Assembly (NCBI RefSeq): GCF_002368295.1
Contig: NZ_AP018248.1
Coordinates: forward strand, 2,291,977-2,355,976
Length of the DNA: 64,000 nucleotides
Source: Tolypothrix tenuis PCC 7101
GTDB taxonomy: Bacteria > Cyanobacteriota > Cyanobacteriia > Cyanobacteriales > Nostocaceae
Direction: 5' to 3'
The translations under genes were made by a program, and so were the position numbers. Below the pieces are notes generated by a model that saw nothing but the letters and a program-made list of their open reading frames with translations, did not search any database and had not been told where the DNA came from. This document shows, in pieces, positions 51,969-60,070 of this stretch (position 1 is the first letter of the stretch; every line of letters starts with the position of its first letter).

Positions 51969-52868
51969 TCAATGATATTCTATATAAGCAACATACTCAT
52001 TTTTCCTACCTGCAAGCTGAGTAATGCTTAACATTCCTTGCTTGGACTGACCTTGATTATCTTTAAAAGTCCAAGTATTCCAAATACCTGTTTTGTTTTG
52101 CTTGCTATCTTGTCGTTTCCAACCGAATTTTTCAACCTGAGCAGCATAATTATTCATTAATGCTTGAGCATCAAGTTTAGTATTTAATACAGCATAAGAA
52201 TCAGCAGATGTTTTTAAATTCGTACCAAAGACTCCGCTAATTTCCACATCGGATAGAGAGACTAAGGCTGGAAGTTGTACTTTTTCAATAGATTTACTAA
52301 CTGAACACTGAAATTCCGATGAACTTGTAGATGGGGAAAGTTCTAGTTTTAGACGTACTTCTGGACGTATTTCCGTAGTGGAGAAGAATTTGTTAGCTGG
52401 TTCAACACTTAATATTGCCTTATGGGAGATAGAGCAATATGTCATGTCTTCATTTGTCGAATTGTCATCCAAAATAGAGTTTGAAAGTACAAAACCTGAC
52501 TTTTGATTTGATGAATCTTCCTGTTTTTCTATTTGCCAGCCAGATTTAATTAGCTGTTGCTCGTAAAAAGTTTTAGCTTGTTCTGGTGATTGCACTACAT
52601 CCAGAATTATTTCAAAGCTCTCTGCTGAATGGGCAATACTACCAACAATTTTTGCTTTTTCAGGTAATGGCAAATTTACAGGTAATTGCTTTGGTAGTTG
52701 CCCTGGTATTAACTGAACTTCAGGAAATCCTAGCCAACGTTGCAACAAATATTGTAATGCTTTTGATTCCCCTTCCGATGTTGGGACTGCGGCAACTGTT
52801 GCTAATCCTAAGACAACAGCACTCAGCATGGTAAAATAATGTGAAAATTTTTTCCCAAACATGAGCAA
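51969..52868 (-). CDS. Exported hypothetical protein with two similar domains
   Basis: A 299-aa protein with a signal peptide (FTMLSAVVLGLATVAAVPTS). Two related segments occur: QAKTFYEQQLIKSGWQIEKQEDS...SGFVLSN and ALMNNYAAQVEKFGWKRQDSKQN..WNTWTFKDNQG. Each combines a helix, a GW(Q/K) turn and a beta-strand, so the protein is probably a duplication. I do not recognise the family. It is a single gene. Confidence 0.7.
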   Translation of the reverse strand: MLMFGKKFSHYFTMLSAVVLGLATVAAVPTSEGESKALQYLLQRWLGFPEVQLIPGQLPKQLPVNLPLPEKAKIVGSIAHSAESFEIILDVVQSPEQAKTFYEQQLIKSGWQIEKQEDSSNQKSGFVLSNSILDDNSTNEDMTYCSISHKAILSVEPANKFFSTTEIRPEVRLKLELSPSTSSSEFQCSVSKSIEKVQLPALVSLSDVEISGVFGTNLKTSADSYAVLNTKLDAQALMNNYAAQVEKFGWKRQDSKQNKTGIWNTWTFKDNQGQSKQGMLSITQLAGRKNEYVAYIEYH

Positions 52869-53285
52869 TCTCTGTATTTAGCTACAAACAATATTTAGAA
52901 TATCAATCAGTTATTTAAGCTAACTGATAAGACCGATCAATATAAGTCAATTTATTATTCTGTTATCTAAAATAAACTGATAAATTATTGGCAATTTTTG
53001 ACTAATTGAAAAGTACTATTTCATACAATCATAACTATTTTGAGTTACCCGCAATTAATCCGTTTATCTTAATAAATATTAATATTTTGCTTTTTTATGA
53101 AAAAATCTAGTAACTATGAGGAGGTAAAAGAGACGGAACAAGCCTCACGTTCATTTACAGCATATTACAGGCGTGTTTCCTATAATTATGCAAAATATAT
53201 ATTCAATCTTAGGTGGGTTGCTTGTGAGTAATTAATTCTTCTAGAGTAAATACGACTTTAAATTACACAATTTCACAAGATAATT
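52869..53285. other. Spacer with one possible small ORF
   Basis: AT-rich DNA between the divergent exported-protein and DUF1499 genes. The only frame of note is the 44-codon ORF at 53097-53231. Confidence 0.5.
53097..53231 (+). CDS. Possible 44-aa small protein
   Basis: MKKSSNYEEVKETEQASRSF is followed by TAYYRRVSYNYAKYIFNLRW and VACE. It is charged at the N-terminus and Tyr/Arg-rich after that. There is no clear ribosome-binding site and no homology I know, so it may be chance. Confidence 0.25.
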   Translation: MKKSSNYEEVKETEQASRSFTAYYRRVSYNYAKYIFNLRWVACE

Positions 53286-53681
53286 ATGGTTTTTGCAGGT
53301 AAAAGACCTAATAACTTAGGGGTTAATAACGGGAAACTAGCATCTTGTCCCAATAGCCCTAACTGTGTATCTAGCCAAAGTGCAGATGCAGTCCATCAAA
53401 TTGCCCCACTGACTTTTACATCAACCCCAGAAGAAGCGATCGCCAATCTTAAAAGTATCATTGAGTCTTTACCCAGAACCCAGATAGTTACAGAAAGTCC
53501 TGATTACCTATATGCAGAATTTAAAAGTGCCTTACTAGGCTTCGTGGATGATGTCGAATTTTATCTTGACCGCAACGCAAATGTCATTCAGGTGCGTTCA
53601 GCTTCCCGCTTGGGTCAAAGCGATTTAGGTGTAAATCGTCAACGCATAGAAACTATTCGCGCCAAGTTTAACGAAGCTTAA
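53286..53681 (+). CDS. DUF1499 protein
   Basis: A 131-aa protein with the DUF1499 pattern: LASCPNSPNCVSSQ near the N-terminus, APLTF..TPEEAIANLKSIIESLPRT, DYLYAEFKSALLGFVDDVEFYLD, and VIQVRSASRLGQSDLGVNRQRIETIR at the end. The function is unknown. The stop codon TAA is contributed jointly by the gene and the adjoining TA-type element. Confidence 0.9.
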   Translation: MVFAGKRPNNLGVNNGKLASCPNSPNCVSSQSADAVHQIAPLTFTSTPEEAIANLKSIIESLPRTQIVTESPDYLYAEFKSALLGFVDDVEFYLDRNANVIQVRSASRLGQSDLGVNRQRIETIRAKFNEA

Positions 53682-53804
53682 GGGACTTCCAACTTAAAAA
53701 ATGTACTATCACTGTGTAGGCAGAGGGGCAGGGGGCAGGGAGCAGGGGGAAAAATAAAAATATCTTCTCTCGGAAATGGGATAATTTATTTTCTGGAAGT
53801 CCCT
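53681..53804. repeat. TA-type MITE-like element, copy 2
   Basis: Inverted ends AGGGACTTCCA / TGGAAGTCCCT (11 bp perfect) within a 124-bp unit. It starts at the last base of the DUF1499 stop codon and matches the copy in the fraD-fraE gap in reverse orientation. Confidence 0.85.
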
Positions 53805-53819
53805 AAAGAGGCGGGGTAG

Positions 53820-53839
53820 AGACGCGATTAATCGCGTCT
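53820..53839. repeat. GACGCGATTAATCGCGTC palindrome, copy 2
   Basis: Perfect 20-bp palindrome sharing its core with 21105-21128. It lies between the convergent DUF1499 and cnfR genes. Confidence 0.7.
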
Positions 53840-53871
53840 TTACAAGCGCAGGGAGAAATTCCCATTCCCCA

Positions 53872-55473
53872 TTACCCATTCGCCATCCCCAGCGCTTTTC
53901 GTAATAACATTTGGTCTTCTAATTTCGCTTCAAAACGCCCATTTTCAATATCACGAATCCAACTTTGGCTTTTACCTGTTAGCCTTGCTAAGTCTCGTTG
54001 GCTTAACCCTAGCCTTTTTCTAGCTTCAAGAATATATTCAACAGAAAGATTTATTTGTGGTTTGAATTTTGTTTTGCGGCTAGTAGTTCGCTGCTTCTTC
54101 TTAGATTTCGCCAGTTGTTTTTTCCACTCTGGTGGAACTTCAAAATATAAGATGCGGGCATTCATTAATCGATTCCACTTACCACGAGGAGCTGCATCAG
54201 TTAATCGCGTACCGTTACTACCATCATCAATCCAGAAGTCCAATGCTGCGTCTGCGTCTTCGGGGATATCAACTAACTTTGCCCATAAAGGTTGAATTTC
54301 TAATGGGTAAGTAACGGGATCGAATATAGGTTTGAGTCCATGATAATTAAGTACTTCTAAATCGCTTTCAAATATTCTTAAGAGGCGTTGGCGATTCTCC
54401 GGGTGTCCAGAGACTTGGCTTAGTTTTCGCTCGCCATAAGCAACTCTCATGAGGGTGGGGATAGTAATGCGCTGTTCTCTACCTATTTTGGTTTTAAATA
54501 ATAACCACAGCATCATCCGCGCTGCGCCTTCATGCTGCTGCCAAATGCTCATGACTACATTTAGTAAAGCTTTGGGTAAGGTACCGTATTGATAGAAAGC
54601 AGTACGCTCTTTGCAACCTTGGCGATTGAGAAAATACTCTGCCCACTGACCGGCTTTAATTGTAAAAGTTAATCCAACTAGATGTTTGCATCCTAAATCG
54701 TCTTCTTGAAAGTGGTGTTGAATATCTAATAAATGCCACAAGCGGCTTTTTTCTAGGTATACTCCCGGTATCTTTCCTTTTGCGGGTAAATCAATAGAAG
54801 CGATCAGTTGACAGGGTTGTTGAGCAAGTTCTTTAATCAAAGCTAGCTTGGTAGTTTTGTTCAAGTCTTTACGTTTATCTAGCCCTAGATAGTCCTCAAT
54901 CTGTCGGTCGTTGATGGTAAACTCTTCTTCCCAAGGATGATCTAGGTTAGTGGCGTGAGCTGCATAGATTAAGTGCATACAAGCAGATCTAATATCAAAT
55001 GCCTCGATCGCAGATAAAGCCTTGGCACCTTTAAGTACGCTTGTTGCTTCAGAATTATTACTATCCGTCACTCGGAATGCGATCGCACCTTTACCGCCAT
55101 TAATTTGTCGTTGATAATACAGCTCTCCATCCGCATCAACTTCCCAGGGAAGCGATTGACGCTGTGCTAAAACGTTACATAATTCCCAAATGACGATGGC
55201 TGAGGCAAAAGGATGTCCTTTTCCATCGGTAAATAGCTTCTGAGTGGCAATCAGATTAGCATCAACCTTACATCTACCCTTTTTTGCTTGATAAGGGACT
55301 GGAGAATTGACAGGGCAAGAAATGACACATTGCGGTGTCATATAACCTTCGCAGTCATTACACAAACTAGGGTCTATCCAGTAGTCACCATCGATAACTT
55401 TGATCGCATCTTTAGGACACTGAGGAAGGCATTTGTCACACTGAATACAGCGCTTAGTAATGGCGTAGGGCAT
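53872..55473 (-). CDS. cnfR: CnfR/PatB: ferredoxin-HTH regulator of nitrogen fixation
   Basis: A 533-aa protein with the characteristic CnfR/PatB layout. The N-terminal two-cluster ferredoxin domain has Cys9, Cys12, Cys15, Cys19 and Cys38, Cys41, Cys49, Cys53. A long middle region of unknown fold follows. The C-terminal helix-turn-helix is YILEARKRLGLSQRDLARLT with GKSQSWIRDIENGRF (about 478-515). CnfR is the master activator of nif genes, with the clusters thought to sense low oxygen or redox state; PatB acts in heterocysts of Anabaena. The divergent neighbour is a cox2-type oxidase operon, the same arrangement as in Anabaena PCC 7120. The last two ORF codons lie against a heptamer-like run (CCCATTACCCATT). 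Confidence 0.93.
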   Translation of the reverse strand: MPYAITKRCIQCDKCLPQCPKDAIKVIDGDYWIDPSLCNDCEGYMTPQCVISCPVNSPVPYQAKKGRCKVDANLIATQKLFTDGKGHPFASAIVIWELCNVLAQRQSLPWEVDADGELYYQRQINGGKGAIAFRVTDSNNSEATSVLKGAKALSAIEAFDIRSACMHLIYAAHATNLDHPWEEEFTINDRQIEDYLGLDKRKDLNKTTKLALIKELAQQPCQLIASIDLPAKGKIPGVYLEKSRLWHLLDIQHHFQEDDLGCKHLVGLTFTIKAGQWAEYFLNRQGCKERTAFYQYGTLPKALLNVVMSIWQQHEGAARMMLWLLFKTKIGREQRITIPTLMRVAYGERKLSQVSGHPENRQRLLRIFESDLEVLNYHGLKPIFDPVTYPLEIQPLWAKLVDIPEDADAALDFWIDDGSNGTRLTDAAPRGKWNRLMNARILYFEVPPEWKKQLAKSKKKQRTTSRKTKFKPQINLSVEYILEARKRLGLSQRDLARLTGKSQSWIRDIENGRFEAKLEDQMLLRKALGMANG

Positions 55474-55650
55474 AGTATTGTTAGAGTGATTTTTAAATTG
55501 AAATGCTAAATAAAGCCGTAAATATCTACGGGCTTCAGCTTTTATTTATTCCTCTCGGTGGCAAAGATGCCGAATTTTCTAGATGTTGCTAATACGCGAT
55601 CGCCGCAAAATTTTTATCAGTTAAACTTAATTGCTCTTCATTCAACAATT

Positions 55651-55666
55651 ATGTTGATATCAACAT
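55651..55666. promoter_or_regulatory. 16-bp perfect palindrome upstream of cnfR
   Basis: ATGTTGATATCAACAT, 178 bp upstream of the cnfR start codon. Two further palindromes follow: TACTAACATTAGTA at 55674-55687 and ACTTTTTT-AACC-AAAAAAGT ending at 55707. They are candidate operators or a structured leader. Confidence 0.5.
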
Positions 55667-56258
55667 CTTACTATACTAACATTAGTAACTTTTTTAACCA
55701 AAAAAGTATGATTTTTTTGTTCATTTTGAACTATTAAATGAATCTTCACATTTGCCAAAAAATTATTATACAGAGTAGTTCCCGCTAACATTTATTTACC
55801 GATTTTAACATGAATGTAACAAACCTCTTTCTAATTTCATAGAGGATATTAGGAAAAGCATAAAATGGACTTTATTACGATAAAATCATTATTTTTTTAA
55901 GAATTAGCCAGCAAAATGTAGAAATTTGCGTCACAGAAATTTGAATATATCAAAATCAGGAAAATTTTACATTATTAAATTTAGTTGATATTTAATATTC
56001 AAAAAAATTCTCTTTTTTTTAGCAATATTTTGATAATTTTAATTTTGCGATGTTTATATAACAATCTAATATCATTCATAAAACTATTTGCATAGAAAGA
56101 GAATAGAGTCCAGGCGATAGCAAATCATCAATCAATTTATACTTAGCTGCACCAAAATTGAGACTACTATATTATTGTATAGGCAGAATATAGTTACTTG
56201 CTGATGTATTTTATTTACCTAAAAATCTTTGTATTTGTGGGAAATTTAGTTCATGTAG

Positions 56259-56285
56259 GATGCGTTAGTGATAGCGTAACGCATC
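56259..56285. repeat. GATGCGTTA hairpin repeat, copy 5
   Basis: GATGCGTTA(G/C).. paired with ..TAACGCATC in the middle of the cnfR-cox2 gap. Confidence 0.7.
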
Positions 56286-56459
56286 TGAGTTTATATATTT
56301 GTTGGGAATTTAGTTGTAATTGATGAATTGTGTATGTTGAAACACAGAATATTGAGAGTACAAGCGCGACTGGAAAAGAGTAACTTAACAAATAGCTGCC
56401 GATGTTGCCTCAGTAGAGCTTGGTATTGAGTACAGAAACGCTAGTACCCCCACCTGTAA

Positions 56460-56473
56460 GTAAATATTCGTAC
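56460..56473. promoter_or_regulatory. NtcA-type box GTA-N8-TAC
   Basis: GTAAATATTCGTAC fits the GTA-N8-TAC consensus exactly. A -10 element at the usual distance is weak on either strand, so activity is uncertain. It overlaps one of three GTACCC motifs. Confidence 0.45.
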
Positions 56474-56833
56474 CCTCAAAAAAATACTAGTACCCCACCA
56501 TAAAAAAACTTTGAAATCTTTACTAAGCAAGGGTTTCAACAGTTGAGTACATCCCTAATTAACTGCTGTTACTAGATGAGGTAGCTGATATAACACTTTT
56601 GATAGATAGAACTCAGACCAGTGTCATCAATTTCTATCGCAGTTGTATTTGATATATGAACAAGACAAGGAGACAAAGATAACAAGGAGGATAAAGTAAA
56701 GAGATATTTGTACTTTCTACACAGATTGCTATAGTTGAGACTTTCAATAATAGATAGTTAAGAAATATAAACTCTAAAGAAATTCTAAAAAATATAGTTT
56801 TACCTGAGTAGATTTAACCCAAATATCTTTTTT

Positions 56834-56849
56834 TGTGATATATATCACA
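56834..56849. promoter_or_regulatory. CRP-type palindrome upstream of cox2
   Basis: TGTGATATATATCACA is a perfect match to the TGTGA-N6-TCACA consensus, extended on both sides by T and A runs to a 26-bp palindrome. Its centre is about 219 bp upstream of the first gene of the cox2 cluster. It is a candidate site for a cyanobacterial cAMP receptor protein (AnCrpA/SyCRP1 type). Confidence 0.65.
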
Positions 56850-57060
56850 AAAAACCGCTTAACATTCCTAATTTATATCTAGCTTTCAGTCCTATATATA
56901 AACGCGACAAACATAAGTTGAAGTAATAGCTGCGTATATCAAATATCAAAGAGGTTATCTGTGATTTGTAAAGATTATTGACATTTAAAACTGGAAATAA
57001 CCAGATTTAAAATGCAGAACTTATACCCCCGCATCCATAGGAATATGCGGCTTTGCAGTA

Positions 57061-57414
57061 ATGCTTATGAAATCTAAACTCTTGAGAATTCTCACAGTAT
57101 TTTTATTAAGCTTAGTAGTGCTTTCTCCAGCTTTAGTGGCAATAATTGTAGTTTGGCAGGAACATCTAAATTTTAAGGCTACACAAAACCTAGTGTATGC
57201 TGTTTCAGATGTTCAACACTTCGCTAATCATGGTGTCACTACCGCTATTTCTATATTATTATGGGTGATAATTTTGGCTCCCATTGGCCTTTGTTTAGGA
57301 ATTACTTTGCATAAGAGCTATGTTGCTTATCGTGCTGCTGTGCTGCAAAGAAAAGTCAAACTGTTGGAAAAAATGTGGCAGCAAAATACTTATCCAGAGG
57401 AAATTATTTTATGA
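57061..57414 (+). CDS. Two-TM protein at the head of the cox2 operon
   Basis: A 117-aa protein with two membrane segments (ILTVFLLSLVVLSPALVAIIVVW and ISILLWVIILAPIGLCLGITL) and a basic C-terminal helix. It occupies the position of the small gene before coxB2 in Anabaena PCC 7120. Its stop overlaps the coxB start by 4 bp (ATGA), so it is co-translated with coxB. It might assist oxidase assembly. The start is at 57061; 57067 is an alternative. Confidence 0.8.
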   Translation: MLMKSKLLRILTVFLLSLVVLSPALVAIIVVWQEHLNFKATQNLVYAVSDVQHFANHGVTTAISILLWVIILAPIGLCLGITLHKSYVAYRAAVLQRKVKLLEKMWQQNTYPEEIIL

Positions 57415-58259
57415 AACAAATTCCCCTTGGGATCATAACTTTAATTGCAGGTATCTTAATTACACTAATTAGCTTGTGGGTAGGGCAAAATAATCATCTT
57501 CTGCCTGTTCAAGCCTCTGCACAAGCACCTTTAGTAGATAATTTCTTTAATGTGATGGTAGCCATTGGGACTGCTTTATTTTTAGTAGTACAAGGGGCAA
57601 TACTATTTTCTGTAATTAAGTTTCGCCGTCGTCGTGGAGATAATGGCGATGGCCTGCCAATTGAAGGTAGCTTTCCCCTAGAAATTTTGTGGACGATCAT
57701 CCCCGGAATCATTGTGATTGGATTAGGGGTTTACAGCGTAGATGTTTACACCGAAATGGGCGGGATGGATGAGATTGGCCATCATCACGGTATGACCCAC
57801 GAGTCAATGATGGTACAACCCAAATCAAACCCCATTGGGATTGGTTCAACACCTGCAACCGAGGGTAAACCACCATCTTTAGTGGTCAACGTCACTGGAA
57901 TGCAATATGCTTGGCTGTTCAACTATCCCGATAGCGATGTCAATACAGGCGAACTGCACGTTCCCATCGGTCAAGATGTATTGCTGAACATCTCTGCAAA
58001 TGATGTAATTCACTCATTTTGGGTGCCTCAGTTTCGGTTGAAGCAAGATGCAATTCCTGGACAACCTACACAGTTACGGTTCACCGCCACCAAAACAGGA
58101 ACCTATCCCATAGTTTGCGCCGAACTTTGTGGTGGCTATCACGGTAGTATGCGTACTTCTGTAGTTGTCCACACCCCAGAAGATTACGATCGCTGGCTGA
58201 CAGAAAATCGTGTAGCCCAACAGCCAGAAATGGATCAAACTGTTGCCGTCAATCCATAA
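57411..58259 (+). CDS. coxB: Cytochrome c oxidase subunit II
   Basis: A 282-aa subunit with two membrane helices (about 5-25 and 40-65) and a periplasmic CuA domain. The CuA ligands lie in HSFWVPQF (His) and CAELCGGYHGSM (two Cys, Glu backbone, His, Met). A His/Met-rich loop (IGHHHGMTHESMM) sits between the second helix and the CuA domain. It receives electrons from cytochrome c or plastocyanin. It is translationally coupled to the upstream two-TM gene. Confidence 0.95.
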   Translation: MKQIPLGIITLIAGILITLISLWVGQNNHLLPVQASAQAPLVDNFFNVMVAIGTALFLVVQGAILFSVIKFRRRRGDNGDGLPIEGSFPLEILWTIIPGIIVIGLGVYSVDVYTEMGGMDEIGHHHGMTHESMMVQPKSNPIGIGSTPATEGKPPSLVVNVTGMQYAWLFNYPDSDVNTGELHVPIGQDVLLNISANDVIHSFWVPQFRLKQDAIPGQPTQLRFTATKTGTYPIVCAELCGGYHGSMRTSVVVHTPEDYDRWLTENRVAQQPEMDQTVAVNP

Positions 58260-58336
58260 CTTGCAAGGCAAAAGGTGAGATTGAATCTTTACTACTTCTA
58301 TCTTTCCCTAGCCCTTAGTCTCTAAACCCTGGTTTT

Positions 58337-59995
58337 ATGACACAATTAGAAACTTCCAAAACTACAGCAGTCGTTACCCACCACGAAGTACCCCAAAAGT
58401 GGAAATGGTACGACTATTTCACTTTTAATATCGATCACAAAGTCATTGGCATTCAATATCTGGTAACCGCCTTTATTTTTTACCTGATTGGCGGATTAAT
58501 GGCGATGGCGATTCGCATCGAATTAAATACACCAGATGCAGATTTTCTCGATCCCAACCTCTATAATGCCTTCATGACCAATCACGGCACATTGATGATT
58601 TTTATGTGGATTGTGCCGGCGGCGATTGGGGGATTTGGTAACTTTCTGATTCCCTTGATGGTGGGGGCGCGAGATATGGCGTTTCCCAAATTGAATGCGA
58701 TCGCCTTTTGGTTAAATCCGCCAGCTGGGGCGTTACTTTTGGGTAGCTTCTTCTTTGGTGGTTCCCAAAGTGGCTGGACTGCTTACCCACCATTGAGTTT
58801 AATTACAGCTAACACTGCCCAATCAATGTGGATTTTAGCGATCGTGTTGGTGGGAACTTCCTCAATTTTGGGGGCGTTAAATTTTGTCGTCACCATCTTG
58901 AAGATGAAAGTCCCCAGTATGCAATGGACGCAAATGCCGTTATTCTGCTGGGCAATTTTAGCAACTTCAGTTTTAGCCCTGCTGTCTACCCCAGTGCTAG
59001 CAGCTGGATTAGTGCTGTTATTATTTGATATCAACTTTGGCACTTCTTTCTTTAAGCCGGATGCTGGCGGAAACGTGGTGCTTTATCAGCATTTATTTTG
59101 GTTTTATTCCCACCCCGCAGTATATTTAATGATTTTGCCCATCTTCGGCATTATGTCAGAGGTGATTCCCGTTCACGCCCGTAAACCGATATTTGGCTAT
59201 AAAGCGATCGCTTATTCTAGCTTGGCAATCTGCATTATTGGTTTATTTGTTTGGGTACACCATATGTTTACTAGTGGTACACCTCCTTGGATGCGGATGT
59301 TCTTCACAATTTCCACTCTGATTGTTGCTGTTCCCACTGGCGTGAAGATTTTTGGTTGGGTAGCAACACTTTGGGGCGGTAAAATCCGCTTTACCAGTGC
59401 CATGTTATTTGCGATCGGCTTGCTGTCAATGTTTGTAGTTGGCGGATTGGGCGGTGTAACCTTGGGTACAGCACCTTTTGATATCCATGTTCACGACACA
59501 TATTATGTGGTAGGTCACTTCCACTACGTTTTATTTGGTGGTTCTGTATTTGGTATCTATGCAGGAATTTACCATTGGTTCCCCAAGATGACAGGCAGAA
59601 TGATGAATGAAACCTGGGGAAGAGTACATTTTGCCCTAACTTTTGTTGGTACTCATCTCACCTTCTTACCCATGCACCAACTCGGGTTGCAAGGAATGCC
59701 GCGCCGTGTCGCCATGTATGACCCTCAGTTTGCCGGAATTAATCATATTTGTACCATTGGCGCGATGATTCTCGGCATATCTGTAATCCCGTTCTTCTTC
59801 AACGCCATTTGGAGTTGGATGAATGGCCCCAAAGCGTCAGATAACCCTTGGGAGGCGCTAACTTTAGAATGGACAACTACTTCACCCCCGGCGATTGAAA
59901 ACTGGGAAGTACTACCAGTTGTGACTCACGGCCCCTACGATTATGGGCGCAGCGATGAAGGAAAACCAACAGCGCAAACTGTTGCCTCGGTTTAA
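58337..59995 (+). CDS. coxA: Cytochrome c oxidase subunit I (A2-type)
   Basis: A 552-aa heme-copper catalytic subunit with twelve membrane helices. Heme ligands are in NHGTLMIFMW and VGHFHYVLFGG. CuB ligands are in FWFYSHPAVY and WVHHMFTSG, and the Tyr covalently bonded to His in helix VI is in SHPAVY. The D-channel Glu of HPEVY is replaced by Ala and preceded by Tyr-Ser, the signature of A2-type oxidases. The position and relatives indicate the cox2 (heterocyst) oxidase. It would consume oxygen to protect nitrogenase. Confidence 0.95.
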   Translation: MTQLETSKTTAVVTHHEVPQKWKWYDYFTFNIDHKVIGIQYLVTAFIFYLIGGLMAMAIRIELNTPDADFLDPNLYNAFMTNHGTLMIFMWIVPAAIGGFGNFLIPLMVGARDMAFPKLNAIAFWLNPPAGALLLGSFFFGGSQSGWTAYPPLSLITANTAQSMWILAIVLVGTSSILGALNFVVTILKMKVPSMQWTQMPLFCWAILATSVLALLSTPVLAAGLVLLLFDINFGTSFFKPDAGGNVVLYQHLFWFYSHPAVYLMILPIFGIMSEVIPVHARKPIFGYKAIAYSSLAICIIGLFVWVHHMFTSGTPPWMRMFFTISTLIVAVPTGVKIFGWVATLWGGKIRFTSAMLFAIGLLSMFVVGGLGGVTLGTAPFDIHVHDTYYVVGHFHYVLFGGSVFGIYAGIYHWFPKMTGRMMNETWGRVHFALTFVGTHLTFLPMHQLGLQGMPRRVAMYDPQFAGINHICTIGAMILGISVIPFFFNAIWSWMNGPKASDNPWEALTLEWTTTSPPAIENWEVLPVVTHGPYDYGRSDEGKPTAQTVASV

Positions 59996-60003
59996 CGCCA
60001 GTT

Positions 60004-60030
60004 GATGCGTTACGCGATCGCTAACGCATC
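60004..60030. repeat. GATGCGTTA hairpin repeat, copy 6 (coxA-coxC gap)
   Basis: GATGCGTTACGCGATCGCTA plus ACGCATC forms a hairpin whose centre contains the HIP1 octamer GCGATCGC. It lies inside the operon, 9 bp after the coxA stop, and may shape the relative levels of coxA and coxC. Confidence 0.75.
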
Positions 60031-60070
60031 ATACGTGAACTGTTCCCTGTTCCCTCCTTAAATTTGGAAA

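Larger units (their letters stand above)
55474..57060. promoter_or_regulatory. 1.6-kb cnfR-cox2 intergenic regulatory region
   Basis: There is no credible gene in this AT-rich stretch. Items of note are a leader hairpin at 55514-55534, a palindrome cluster at 55651-55707, one GATGCGTTA hairpin (56259-56285), a GTACCC triplet with an NtcA-type box (56441-56497) and a perfect CRP-type palindrome (56834-56849). Its length and contents suggest complex control of both transcripts. Confidence 0.7.

Noticed and set aside
55518..55529. NtcA site near the cnfR start
   Set aside because: The spacing is GTA-N6-TAC rather than N8, and the motif is part of a leader hairpin.
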